A stretch of 64,000 bases of DNA from Apopatocola sp963618015 (GTDB lineage Bacteria; Bacillota; Clostridia; Oscillospirales; Oscillospiraceae), in contig CAVEQS010000003.1 in NCBI GenBank assembly GCA_963618015.1, positions 1-64,000 on the forward strand, given 5' to 3'. Position 1 is the stretch's first letter; every line of letters starts with the position of its first letter. This document shows positions 34,079-43,059 of this stretch, in pieces. The notes beneath the pieces are model-generated. The model made no database searches, was not told the DNA's origin, and saw only the letters and a program-made list of their open reading frames with translations. The position numbers and the translations under genes are program-made.

Positions 34079-34669
34079 TTATTTCCCGCGCAGGCGCGCT
34101 CGCGCGCCGCACACATGGTCGGAGATGACCTGATCCATAAACGCGATGAACTGCTCCGGCGTTTTGTCGATCTCGCCGACGAGCCAGCTTTCGAGCATTC
34201 CCGTAACGGCAATGACATAGTACTGCGTCATCGTCTCCACATCGGCGTCCTGCTCGCTGTCCAGCGCCCCGACCTCCTCGCCAAAACGCTCTACGGCGCG
34301 GTGGATGATCGCGTGCACGTCATCGGAGAAAAAGCGTTTGAGGCTCTCCCGCCCCAGAGAGTGCAGCGCACACAGGCACACGGCGCGGTTCGCCTCGATA
34401 TACCGGAAGAGCTGCAAAAGCCCTTCCTGCCAGAGGAGCGTCCCCTCGTGCTCGCGCAGGAGCGACACAGCCTCCTCCTGAAACATCCAGCGCATGAGAT
34501 CGTAAACGTCCTCGAAATGGTAGTAGAAGTTCTGGCGGCGGATACCCGCAAGGTCGGTAATGTCCCGGATGGTGATCTTCTCGAGCGGCTTTTGCGCCAT
34601 GAGCGTCTTGAGCGCATCGGCAAGCGCACGGCGCGTCTGCTCCGAGGCGGCATTCGGCTTATGATCCAA
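34079..34669 (-). CDS. TetR/AcrR-family transcriptional regulator
   Basis: 196 residues. The N-terminal helix-turn-helix reads KITIRDITDLAGIRRQNFYYHFEDVYDLMRWMF (about 30-62); the remainder is a helical ligand and dimerisation domain without recognisable specificity. The start is assigned to TTG at 34669, because GGGAGGG lies 8 nt upstream and because the longer ATG frame (34714) would cover its own -10 box. It is divergent from the operon starting at 34834, with a large palindrome between them. It most likely represses that operon and itself, released by a hydrophobic ligand. Confidence 0.88.
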   Translation of the reverse strand: MDHKPNAASEQTRRALADALKTLMAQKPLEKITIRDITDLAGIRRQNFYYHFEDVYDLMRWMFQEEAVSLLREHEGTLLWQEGLLQLFRYIEANRAVCLCALHSLGRESLKRFFSDDVHAIIHRAVERFGEEVGALDSEQDADVETMTQYYVIAVTGMLESWLVGEIDKTPEQFIAFMDQVISDHVCGARARLRGK

Positions 34670-34694
34670 CGGCGTGTCCCTCCCTTTGCTCCGG

Positions 34695-34724
34695 ATTATA
34701 CCATAGTTCTCCATATAAATACAA
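34695..34724 (-). promoter_or_regulatory. Promoter of the TetR gene
   Basis: Minus strand: TTGTAT (34719-34724), 18-bp spacer, TATAAT (34695-34700). The -35 box lies directly beside the palindrome at 34727-34780. Confidence 0.6.
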
Positions 34725-34726
34725 GA

Positions 34727-34780
34727 AGGTCAAACTGCCCCGCCGTGTCATAATTTTGACAAGACGAGCCGGATTGACCT
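34727..34780. promoter_or_regulatory. Concentric palindrome, candidate TetR operator
   Basis: Outer arms AGGTCAA (34727-34733) and TTGACCT (34774-34780) and an inner TGTCATAATTTTGACA (34746-34761) share exactly the same centre, 34753.5. About 19 of 27 positions are symmetric over the full 54 bp. It lies in the gap between the divergent TetR gene and the MMPL-containing operon. Confidence 0.7.
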
Positions 34781-34833
34781 TTGTTTTTTCCCCGCGGACA
34801 GCGTATTCTCGCTCTCGAAACGGAGGGCTTCTT

Positions 34834-35133
34834 ATGAAAGAGACCTATAACATCGTTCTGGACGGCCAGCTCGGCGAACGCCGGGGGCGGCTGGAATGGG
34901 AAGATACCGGCGGCGCGGTGTGCGGCAGGCTCTCCCTGCTGGGATTTGATAACGCTCTCACCGGCGAGCGGCACGGCGGCATTCTCTGTCTCGTCCACGA
35001 GCTTCGCACGGCGGTAGGGCGGCTTTGCTGCCGCACGACTATCCAGCTCTGCGGCCGGCATCTGTACGGAACCATCCAGGCCGGCAGCGCTTCCCTGCCG
35101 CTGCGCGGCGAAAAAACGGAGGAATGCACATGA
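34834..35133 (+). CDS. Small beta-rich protein of unknown function (paralogue 1 in the MMPL operon)
   Basis: 99 residues, no signal peptide or membrane helix, predicted mostly beta strands with a central GRLSLLGFDNALTG motif and three Cys in the second half. The start at 34834 has CGGAGGG about 9 nt upstream; a longer frame begins at 34756 within the operator region and is not favoured. It is the first gene of the TetR-divergent operon and overlaps the amidohydrolase by 4 nt. It resembles the protein encoded at 36107 in length and in the x-LLGF-x-x-x-L motif followed by alternating hydrophobic strands. No family recognised; a substrate carrier or accessory to the amidohydrolase is possible. 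Confidence 0.7.
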   Translation: MKETYNIVLDGQLGERRGRLEWEDTGGAVCGRLSLLGFDNALTGERHGGILCLVHELRTAVGRLCCRTTIQLCGRHLYGTIQAGSASLPLRGEKTEECT

Positions 35134-36110
35134 AGTATCAAAACAAGATCGACTTTCAGGCGCACTATTTGCCGAGAGCGTACTATGACTTTCTGGAGGA
35201 GGAGGGGCTGTACTGCCCGGACGGCTTCCCGACGCCCGAATGGGACGAAGCATGGCAGCAGGAGGCCATGCACGAGCTCGGCATATCGTATGCCCTGCTC
35301 TCGATCTCCTCGCCGAGCCTTTATACCGGCAACAAGTTCCGCAGCCGGGAGCTTGCCCGAAAGGTCAACGAACAGGGCGCGGAAATCGTATCCCGCGCGC
35401 CGGGCAATCTCGGCTTTCTCGCAACGCTTCCACTGCCGCACGTGGACAGCAGCATTTTTGAAGCGCGCTACTGTTTCGACGAGCTCGGCGCGGACGGCGT
35501 AGGGCTCATGACGAACTACGGCGGCGTGTATCTCGGCGACCGCCGTCTTGACGAGCTGATGGCGGAGCTGGACGGACGCGGCGCGCTCGCCGTGATGCAT
35601 CCGACACAGCCCGCCGTCACGGTTCCCGGCGTCAACGAGGAAATTCCCATTCCGGCTTTTGAGTATTTCACGGAGACAACGCGCACCTTCCTCAGCATGG
35701 TGCAGAACGACACGTTCACGCGCTATCCGAACATACGCTGGGTCATCCCGCACGCAGGCGCATTTCTCCCCATCCTCGCCGACCGGTTTGAGAGCTTCGC
35801 GCTGATGCTGCGCTTTGCCGATCCCGACCGGCGGGCGGACATCATGGAGGACATGGCGCACGTCTACTTTGACGCGGCGGGCTTCTCGGAGCCCAAGCAG
35901 CTCGAAATGCTGCTGCGCAACGTACCCGACACGCACATTCTCTATGGCTCCGACACACCGTATACGGACATTTCCGCCTGCGTCGGACAAGCTGAGGCGT
36001 TGGAGCAGACCGAAAAGCTCACCGCCGAACAGAAGGACCGGCTCTTTACCGGCAACGCGCTCGCGCTGCTGCCGAAACGGAATTTGAAAAAGGATGGTGC
36101 TCTCTCATGA
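35130..36110 (+). CDS. Amidohydrolase-2 (ACMSD-like) family protein with Gln in the first metal position
   Basis: 326 residues, a TIM-barrel of the amidohydrolase_2 group, which includes metal-dependent decarboxylases such as aminocarboxymuconate-semialdehyde decarboxylase. Normal members begin with DxHxH; here it reads IDFQAHYLP, so Gln10 replaces the first His while His12 remains. Other ligands look present: ALAVMHPTQP (His, about 155), WVIPHAGAFLP (His, about 207) and YGSDTPYTD (Asp, about 275). Substrate unknown. It overlaps the small-protein genes on both sides by 4 nt, so all three are probably made together and may form a complex. Metal identity and even catalysis are uncertain. Confidence 0.82.
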   Translation: MKYQNKIDFQAHYLPRAYYDFLEEEGLYCPDGFPTPEWDEAWQQEAMHELGISYALLSISSPSLYTGNKFRSRELARKVNEQGAEIVSRAPGNLGFLATLPLPHVDSSIFEARYCFDELGADGVGLMTNYGGVYLGDRRLDELMAELDGRGALAVMHPTQPAVTVPGVNEEIPIPAFEYFTETTRTFLSMVQNDTFTRYPNIRWVIPHAGAFLPILADRFESFALMLRFADPDRRADIMEDMAHVYFDAAGFSEPKQLEMLLRNVPDTHILYGSDTPYTDISACVGQAEALEQTEKLTAEQKDRLFTGNALALLPKRNLKKDGALS

Positions 36111-36427
36111 TACTTACCGGACATACCTATCCCGCCGACGTACAGATCAAGTCCCCGATGGGCTGGATAAAAATCGAAGCACAGCTTCATATCGAATCTG
36201 AAACAGCCTTTTCGGGCGAGGCGAAGCTCCTCGGCTTTACCGTGCCGCTCACCGACTGTGTGCGCGACGGCGCGCTTTTTCGCTTTGCCGCCTCCCCAAA
36301 ACTGCCGTTCGGCGTGCTGCGCGTGGAGATCGAAGCTACCGTTGCCGAAGACGGCGCCGTAGCGGGCGTAGCCAACGCGCCGCGCCATCGCCCGATGGAG
36401 ATCACCGGGCAGCTTTTGACCGACTGA
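36107..36427 (+). CDS. Small beta-rich protein of unknown function (paralogue 2 in the MMPL operon)
   Basis: 106 residues, cytoplasmic, predicted beta-barrel-like. The motif GEAKLLGFTVPLTD matches the position of GRLSLLGFDNALTG in the protein encoded at 34834, and both continue with alternating hydrophobic/charged strands and a Gly-rich turn. The two are probably divergent members of one family, although pairwise identity is low. The start overlaps the amidohydrolase stop (ATGA). Function unknown. A small binding or chaperone-like role for the amidohydrolase's ligand is a guess based only on context. Confidence 0.72.
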   Translation: MILTGHTYPADVQIKSPMGWIKIEAQLHIESETAFSGEAKLLGFTVPLTDCVRDGALFRFAASPKLPFGVLRVEIEATVAEDGAVAGVANAPRHRPMEITGQLLTD

Positions 36428-36448
36428 CCAGCACAGGAGGTATCCCTC

Positions 36449-38896
36449 ATGGAACATGAATCCCGCTCCGACGGCAACAAATTTCTCATTCAGCTCGCCA
36501 CGTTCATCGTGGATAAGCGCAATCTTTTCTTCCTCCTCGTCATCGTGGGGATGATCTTCTCGTTCTTCTCCCGAAACTGGGTGGAGGTGGAAAACGATCT
36601 CACCTACTTTCTGCCGGACGATGCGGAAACGAAGCTCGCGCTCAATCTCATGGAGGAGCAATTCACGACCTACGGCACAGCGGACGTGATGGTAGCGAAC
36701 ATCGAGTACGACGAGGCAAAGGAGCTCAGCGACACGATCGCCGGCATCAAGGGCGTGCAGAGTGTCGCCTTTGACGACACGACCGACCACTACAACCACG
36801 CCTCCGCGCTCTACGCCGTAACGTTTGACTACGACGAGAACAACGACGAATGCCTCACCGCGCTCGACGCGGTGAAGGACGCGCTCTCCGGCTATGACCT
36901 CTTCGTCTCCACCGAGCTTGGCAACACGCTGCAGGAGACGATCGACGCCGAGGTGAGCGTCATCATGGTGTATGTCGCGGTGATCGTCGTCATCGTGCTG
37001 CTGCTCACATCGCAGACCTACGGCGAAGTGCCGGTGCTGCTGCTCACGTTCGTCTCGGCGATGATCCTCAACCAGGGCAGCAACTTTTTGCTCGGAAAAA
37101 TCTCGTTTGTTTCGAACTCCGTCACGAGCATATTGCAGCTCGCGCTCTCGCTGGACTACGCGGTCATCCTCTGCAACCGCTTCAAGGAAGAGCACCAGAC
37201 GATGCCCATCCGCGAGGCAGCCATCACCGCGCTGAGCAAAGCCATCGTGGAGATCGGCGCGAGCTCACTCACGACGATCGGCGGTCTTGCCGCCATGCTG
37301 TTCATGCAGTTCAAGGTCGGCCCCGATATGGGCATCTGCCTCATCAAGGCCATCTTCTATGCGCTTTTGAGCGTGTTCGTGCTCATGCCGGGTCTGCTCG
37401 TGCTGTTCGGGCCGCTCATCGAGAAAACCCGCCACCGCAGCTTTATTCCGAAGATCCCGTTCGTCGGGAAGTATGACTATGCCACGCGGTACATCGTGCC
37501 TGTCGTATTTGTCATCGTCGCGGCGTTCGGCTTTCATTTCTCTTCGCTCTGCCCCTACGCTTACGGCTACAGCTCGCTGACAACGCCGAAGCTCAACGAA
37601 TCGCAGATCGCAGACAACATGGTTGCCGATAACTTCACCTCGCAGAACATGCTCGCGCTCATCGTGCCGGGCGGCGACTATGAAAAAGAGGCCGATCTCC
37701 TTGCCGAACTGGAAACGTATGACGAGATCGACTACACCATGGGGCTTACCAACATTGAGGCAATGGACGGCTACATGCTCGCCGACCGGCTCACGCCGCG
37801 CCAGTTTGCCGAGCTCACAGGGCTCGACTACGAGGTGGCGCAGCTCGTGTATGCCGCCTATGCCGCCGACGCGGAGGATTACGGCAAGCTCGCCGGTGGC
37901 ATCGCCGCCTATCGCGTGCCGCTTATTGACATGTTTCTCTTCGTCTGCGATCAGGTGGACGAGGGTCTTGTGACGCTCGACGACGAGCAGGCCGACATGC
38001 TCCACGATGCCCAGACGCAGATGAAAGCCGCCAAAGCGCAGCTCTCCGGCACGGATTACAGCCGCATGCTTCTCTATCTCACGCTGCCCGAAAGCGGCGA
38101 GGAGACATATTCCTTCATCGACACCATCCGCTCTCTCGCCCAGAGCTACTACCCGGACGGAACGGTTTACGTCGCCGGCAACTCTACAAATGAGTACGAC
38201 TTTGAAAAGTCCTTCGCACGCGACAACACCGTCGTGAGCATCGTCTCGCTGCTCATCGTGCTCGTCGTGCTGCTCTTTACGTTTAAGTCTGCTGTGATGC
38301 CGATATTGCTCATTCTCGTCATCCAGGGCAGCATCTGGATCAACTTCTCGATCCCGTACTTTACGAACACGGGACTGTTCTTTATGAGCTATCTCGTCGT
38401 CAGCTCCATCCAGATGGGCGCAAACATCGACTACGCCATCGTGATCGCGAGCCGCTATCAGGAGATCAAGGGCAGCATGACCCACCGCGACGCGATCATC
38501 GAAACGCTGAACTTTGCTTTCCCGACGGTGCTCACCTCCGGCACGATTCTTTCCGTGGCCGGAACACTCATCGGCCAGATGACATCGGAGGCAGCCATCG
38601 TCGGCATAGGCCAGAGCCTTGGCCGCGGAACGATCATTTCCATGTTCCTCGTCATGTTCGTGCTGCCGCAGATCTTGCTCATCGGCGCCGAGCTTGCCGA
38701 TAAAACGTCCTTTGCCATGCCGCATCGGGAACGCAAAAAGGAAGCGAGCGGGCGCGTATACGTAGACGGCGTCGTCCGCGGCGAGATCCATGGCACGGTG
38801 CGCGGTACGGTGCGCGCGAGCATCGACGGCGACGTGAATCTCCAGCTGCTCTCCGGCAGCATTCAGGAGGAGGAAAACCATGAAGAAACTCCATAA
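36449..38896 (+). CDS. MMPL-family RND exporter
   Basis: 815 residues with the MMPL duplication: a helix (about 28-45), an extracytoplasmic domain (about 46-168), a six-helix bundle (about 170-335), then helix 7 (about 352-370), a second extracytoplasmic domain (about 371-595) and the second bundle (about 596-755). The proton-relay segments are ALSLDYAVILCNRF (about 233) and MGANIDYAIVIASRY (about 658), each with the conserved Asp-Tyr. The C-terminus carries an unusual Gly/Val repeat (GEIHGTVRGTVRASIDGDV) before EENHEETP. MMPL proteins move lipids and hydrophobic molecules outward. CAGGAGG precedes the ATG. The 3' end overlaps the GLUG-protein gene by 17 nt. Confidence 0.92.
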   Translation: MEHESRSDGNKFLIQLATFIVDKRNLFFLLVIVGMIFSFFSRNWVEVENDLTYFLPDDAETKLALNLMEEQFTTYGTADVMVANIEYDEAKELSDTIAGIKGVQSVAFDDTTDHYNHASALYAVTFDYDENNDECLTALDAVKDALSGYDLFVSTELGNTLQETIDAEVSVIMVYVAVIVVIVLLLTSQTYGEVPVLLLTFVSAMILNQGSNFLLGKISFVSNSVTSILQLALSLDYAVILCNRFKEEHQTMPIREAAITALSKAIVEIGASSLTTIGGLAAMLFMQFKVGPDMGICLIKAIFYALLSVFVLMPGLLVLFGPLIEKTRHRSFIPKIPFVGKYDYATRYIVPVVFVIVAAFGFHFSSLCPYAYGYSSLTTPKLNESQIADNMVADNFTSQNMLALIVPGGDYEKEADLLAELETYDEIDYTMGLTNIEAMDGYMLADRLTPRQFAELTGLDYEVAQLVYAAYAADAEDYGKLAGGIAAYRVPLIDMFLFVCDQVDEGLVTLDDEQADMLHDAQTQMKAAKAQLSGTDYSRMLLYLTLPESGEETYSFIDTIRSLAQSYYPDGTVYVAGNSTNEYDFEKSFARDNTVVSIVSLLIVLVVLLFTFKSAVMPILLILVIQGSIWINFSIPYFTNTGLFFMSYLVVSSIQMGANIDYAIVIASRYQEIKGSMTHRDAIIETLNFAFPTVLTSGTILSVAGTLIGQMTSEAAIVGIGQSLGRGTIISMFLVMFVLPQILLIGAELADKTSFAMPHRERKKEASGRVYVDGVVRGEIHGTVRGTVRASIDGDVNLQLLSGSIQEEENHEETP

Positions 38897-41800
38897 ACGG
38901 CTTCTCGCGCTGCTGCTCGCGGCAGTTGTGCTTGCGTCCGGCGTGCAGGCGCTGGCCGAGGACGCCGATACCCTGTCCATCCGCACCGCGGACGATCTCG
39001 TGAAGCTCGCAGAGAGCTGCGCGCTCGACACCTGGTCGCAGGGCAAAACGGTCGAGCTGCTCGCCGATATCTCACTCGATGGCGTGGATTTCGCGCCCAT
39101 TCCGACCTTCGGCGGCGTGTTTCTTGGCAACGGCCACACGATAAGCGGCCTTTCCCTTTCCGGGAAATACTCCCATGCGGGTCTGTTCGCCGAAATTCAG
39201 GAGAGCGGCCGGGTGAAAAACCTCACCGTATCCGGCACACTCAACATTTCCGGCAGCTGTGAGGCCGCCGGGGGCATTGCCGGAGTAAACCGCGGTGCCA
39301 TCATCTCCTGCTCTTTCTCCGGCAGCGTGTCCGGCAGCGTGAACACCGGCGCCATCGCCGGGCAGAATTCGCAGACCGGCTCAATACAAAACTGCCGCAC
39401 TGCCGGATCGGTCGCGGGCTCGCGCAGCACCGGCGGCATCGCCGGGAGCAATCTTGGCCTCATCGCGAACGGTGTGAACGCATCCTATGTGAACACCGTG
39501 AGTTCCGACGCAACATTCTCCGTGCAGGACATTTCCGTGGACGTCTCGTTTGACCTTTCCAAGCTCTCCACACAGGATACCGCCGTCGCCGCGACCGATA
39601 CGGGCGGCATTGCGGGGTACTCCTCCGGCATCCTTCGCTCATGCTCCAACGAAGGCGTCGTCGGGTATCCGCACGTCGGATATAACGTCGGCGGCGTCGC
39701 CGGGCGAAGCTGCGGCTACGTTGCCTCCTGCTCAAACCGCGGCGAGGTCTACGGCCGCAAGGACGTCGGCGGCATCATCGGGCAGATGGAGCCGTATCTT
39801 GAGCTGAATGTGGAAAACAGCACACTTGCAAAAATGGAGCAGCAGCTCCTGGAACTCAGCGACCTCATCGATAAAACGGCCGACGATGCGCAGGGCGGAG
39901 CGGGAGGAATTTCCTCCCGGCTCAACAAAATGTCCGGGTATGTCGGCAACGCGATAAACGAGGCGGGCGACATCAGCGTCAGCATCGGCGGCTCCGGTCA
40001 GATCGACGGCGAGGCGAACGGAGATGCCGGTCTCAATGTGGACGTCAGCATCCCGCCGCTCGATGTGGACATTGACGGCAGCCATTCCGAGAACGGTTCC
40101 GTCTCCGGCAGCGTGGAGATCATTGCAACGCCGGATCTCAGTGGGCTGACCGCCGCCATCAACGGCATCGGCAGCCAGCTCTCCCTGCTCAACGGCGCGG
40201 TATCCGGCGCGGCCGGAACGGTCGCAGACGATATCCGCGCGATCAACGAGAAGTTCAACGAGCTCTCGGAGACGATGTTCGATGCCATTTTCACCATCGG
40301 CAGCGCGGACGGCGACATTCTCTCCGATACCTCGGCCGTGGACATTGAGCTTGTCCGGCTCGGCAAAGTTACCGGCTGCCAAAACGATGCCGACGTCAGC
40401 GGCGACATCAACATCGGCGGCATTGCCGGTACGATGGCCATTGAGTACGAATACGATCCCGAGGACGACATTGCCTCCAATCTCTCCGCGGAATATAAGC
40501 GCGAGTATGAGATGAAGGCCATTCTCACAAGCTGTGAAAACACCGGCAGCGTCGATGCACGGCGCAGCTGCGCCGGCGGCGTTGCAGGGCGGCAGGATCT
40601 CGGCATCATTACCTCCTGCCGCGGCTTCGGCGACGTGACGAGCGAAAGCGGCAGCTACTCGGGCGGCGTTGTTGGGCTCACAAGTGCAACAGTACGCTCC
40701 TGCTGGGCCAAATGCACCGTTTCCGGAGCGAAGTACACCGGGGGAATCGTTGGCTCCGGCGTTTCCGAAGCGCTGACCGGCTCGGGAAGCACCGTGGCCG
40801 GGTGCGTGAGCATGGTGGACATCCGCGACGCGCAGCAGTATTACGGCGCGGTGTCCGGCGCGGACGCCGGGGAATATCTCGAAAATCTCTTCGTTTCCGA
40901 CACGCTCGCCGGCATCGACGGCCGGAGCTACTCCGGCCGCGCCGAGCCGGTCTCCTATAACGACATGCTCGCGCTCGACGGCGTGCCGGACGCGATGAAG
41001 ACCTTCTCGCTGCGCTTTGTCGCCGACGATGTGACCGTTTCTTCGCTCAGGTTCGCCTACGGCGACTCTTTCGGCGAAGATACTTTCCCGGAAATCCCGG
41101 AAAAAGACGGCTGCTACGCCGAGTGGGACACAACGGAGCTCAGCGATCTGCACTTTGATACGGTCGTAACGGCGGTATATCACACGAACGTCACCGCCGT
41201 CGCCTCGGCGGAAACGCGCGATGACGGACGGGCGGTGCTCTTCGCGGAGGGAAGCTTTGACGATACCGCCCTCGTGCATGCGACTGCGGAGGACGCCTCC
41301 GGCGAGGCGCTGCTTGATTCTCTCGAGGTGTCGTCGCAGGCGCTGCCGTGGTACGCGCGCCTCTTCTCCCCCGTGCACGGCGGCATTGTGGAGCAGCGCC
41401 ACATCACGCTTCCTGACGACGGCGCAGCAGCGCACACCGTGCACTATCTGCCGCCGGAGATCCGCATCGGCGAGCTGGATATGTACGTGCTGCGCAGCGG
41501 CAGCTGGGAGCGCATCGATACTGAGGCGTTTGGCAGCTATGTCTCCTTTGATATCGACGGTACGGAGGCGGACATTGCCGCCGTTTCGATCATCCCGGCG
41601 CGGTGGATCTGGTGTGCCGGCGGGGCGCTCCTGCTTATCTGCATTCTCATTCTTGTTATCGCTCTGAACGGTCATCGCAAAAGAAAAGCGAAAAGGGCTG
41701 CCGCGAAGGCTGCCGAAGCGCCGGAGGGCGAAGCCGAACCCGCCGCCGCGGAGAAAAAGCCGCGGAAAAAAGGTCACTTCCTTCTGTTGCTTCTGCCGCT

Positions 41801-43055
41801 GCTCGCCGCGCTGGCGGCGGCTGGCGTTCTGCTCGTGCCGCGCGTGTGCGAGCGCATCGCGCCGTACCGCGCACTCGACGCGCTCACCCGGGAGACGGTG
41901 CTTTCGATGAATGTCTCCGTCTCTGCCTCGCATGATGGCGATACAGAAACCCTCAATGTGCCGGTCGCGGTAAAAACGGTGGACAGCCGCCGGATCGCCC
42001 GTACGGAAATTGAGGGCGTGCCGCTGTACTTCTCGGAAAACAAACTGATTTTGGAAAATGGCACGGCATACTCTCTCGGCGATACGCTGCCAGATTATGC
42101 GCAGCTTCTGCCGGATATTGCCGCGCTCTGCCGGGAGGCAGAGTTTTCCGCTGACGGCGAACACGAGACGGTGGAACTCACCGGCTCGGACGCTGCGATG
42201 CTCTTGACGTATCTCGCGCCGGAGACAGCACAGCGCGCCTCTGTTACCGATGACGCGCGCGTCTCTCTCACGCTTTCGGACGGCGCGGTGAAGAGTCTTT
42301 CCGTCTCTGCTGCGGGGCAGCTCACGGATGGCGCACCGTTCACGCTGGACGCCGTGATCGACGGCATTACGGCGAGCGCCGATTTTGAAATCCCGGAAGC
42401 CGTTTCCCGCGCCGCGGCAAAGGGATCCACGGGTGATCTCACTGAGGTCACCGGCGATCTCATCAACGTCATCTCCGCCTGGCACGAGCTGCAAAACCGC
42501 GAGAGCGCCGCCGCAGAGCTTACCGTATCGGCACACGGCGGTCCGCTCGTGCTCCGCACGGCGTTTGATCTCGCTGCCTGGCAGAGCGGCGATGGCCGGG
42601 TACATGGTGTTGGGAAAAGCGGTCTCTGGCTCTATACCGATGGCACGACTGTCGTGACAGCGTCCGGCAAGCGCCTCTCGTCCGGCGACATGCTCACCGA
42701 GAGCGCCGCAAAGCTGCCGGAGGCACTGTATCTTGCGTGCCTGAACGGCGATGTGACCGCGGCGAAGCACGCGGACGGCTCGGCGGTCTATACGCTCATG
42801 CTCTCCGGCAGCGACGCCGCGGAGCTGGCCGAGCTTCTCGCGCCGGATATGGGATCGCTCGACTCGTCCTTTGCCTACGGCACGGCGAAGCTCACCGTAT
42901 CGAACGGGAAGATCGTCTCGCTCGCGCTCTCCTGCACCGGCACGGTAAAGGTGGCGTTTACGGAAGCACCGCTCACCGTCTCCGCAGAGATCGCGCTCGG
43001 AGACGAGAGCGCCGGAGAGCTTCCCGGCGCTGTGACGGACGCGCTGGACATATAA
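38880..43055 (+). CDS. Giant GLUG-repeat membrane-anchored surface protein with duplicated C-terminal domain
   Basis: 1391 residues. A signal peptide (about 1-26, ending VQALA) leads into GLUG repeats (about 60-300 and 500-650) recognisable by GGIAG and VSG-type turns, separated by a helical segment (about 312-345). After a beta-rich part two membrane helices follow (about 908-928, 965-985), enclosing a Lys/Ala/Glu-rich cytoplasmic loop. The C-terminal extracytoplasmic region (about 990-1391) has two similar modules: ELTGSDAAMLLTYLAPE (about 1100) and MLSGSDAAELAELLAPD (about 1306), each followed by LTxSxGxxxSLxxSxxG. These modules resemble LolA/LppX-like lipid-carrier folds in pattern; this is inference. 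GGAGGAGG lies before the ATG inside the MMPL gene. It may act as the MMPL exporter's extracellular partner. Confidence 0.85.
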   Translation: MKKLHKRLLALLLAAVVLASGVQALAEDADTLSIRTADDLVKLAESCALDTWSQGKTVELLADISLDGVDFAPIPTFGGVFLGNGHTISGLSLSGKYSHAGLFAEIQESGRVKNLTVSGTLNISGSCEAAGGIAGVNRGAIISCSFSGSVSGSVNTGAIAGQNSQTGSIQNCRTAGSVAGSRSTGGIAGSNLGLIANGVNASYVNTVSSDATFSVQDISVDVSFDLSKLSTQDTAVAATDTGGIAGYSSGILRSCSNEGVVGYPHVGYNVGGVAGRSCGYVASCSNRGEVYGRKDVGGIIGQMEPYLELNVENSTLAKMEQQLLELSDLIDKTADDAQGGAGGISSRLNKMSGYVGNAINEAGDISVSIGGSGQIDGEANGDAGLNVDVSIPPLDVDIDGSHSENGSVSGSVEIIATPDLSGLTAAINGIGSQLSLLNGAVSGAAGTVADDIRAINEKFNELSETMFDAIFTIGSADGDILSDTSAVDIELVRLGKVTGCQNDADVSGDINIGGIAGTMAIEYEYDPEDDIASNLSAEYKREYEMKAILTSCENTGSVDARRSCAGGVAGRQDLGIITSCRGFGDVTSESGSYSGGVVGLTSATVRSCWAKCTVSGAKYTGGIVGSGVSEALTGSGSTVAGCVSMVDIRDAQQYYGAVSGADAGEYLENLFVSDTLAGIDGRSYSGRAEPVSYNDMLALDGVPDAMKTFSLRFVADDVTVSSLRFAYGDSFGEDTFPEIPEKDGCYAEWDTTELSDLHFDTVVTAVYHTNVTAVASAETRDDGRAVLFAEGSFDDTALVHATAEDASGEALLDSLEVSSQALPWYARLFSPVHGGIVEQRHITLPDDGAAAHTVHYLPPEIRIGELDMYVLRSGSWERIDTEAFGSYVSFDIDGTEADIAAVSIIPARWIWCAGGALLLICILILVIALNGHRKRKAKRAAAKAAEAPEGEAEPAAAEKKPRKKGHFLLLLLPLLAALAAAGVLLVPRVCERIAPYRALDALTRETVLSMNVSVSASHDGDTETLNVPVAVKTVDSRRIARTEIEGVPLYFSENKLILENGTAYSLGDTLPDYAQLLPDIAALCREAEFSADGEHETVELTGSDAAMLLTYLAPETAQRASVTDDARVSLTLSDGAVKSLSVSAAGQLTDGAPFTLDAVIDGITASADFEIPEAVSRAAAKGSTGDLTEVTGDLINVISAWHELQNRESAAAELTVSAHGGPLVLRTAFDLAAWQSGDGRVHGVGKSGLWLYTDGTTVVTASGKRLSSGDMLTESAAKLPEALYLACLNGDVTAAKHADGSAVYTLMLSGSDAAELAELLAPDMGSLDSSFAYGTAKLTVSNGKIVSLALSCTGTVKVAFTEAPLTVSAEIALGDESAGELPGAVTDALDI

Positions 43056-43059
43056 AAAT

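Noticed and set aside
34670..34714. ATG start of the TetR regulator at 34714
   Set aside because: This would place the -10 box TATAAT inside the coding region; TTG at 34669 has GGGAGGG at correct spacing.
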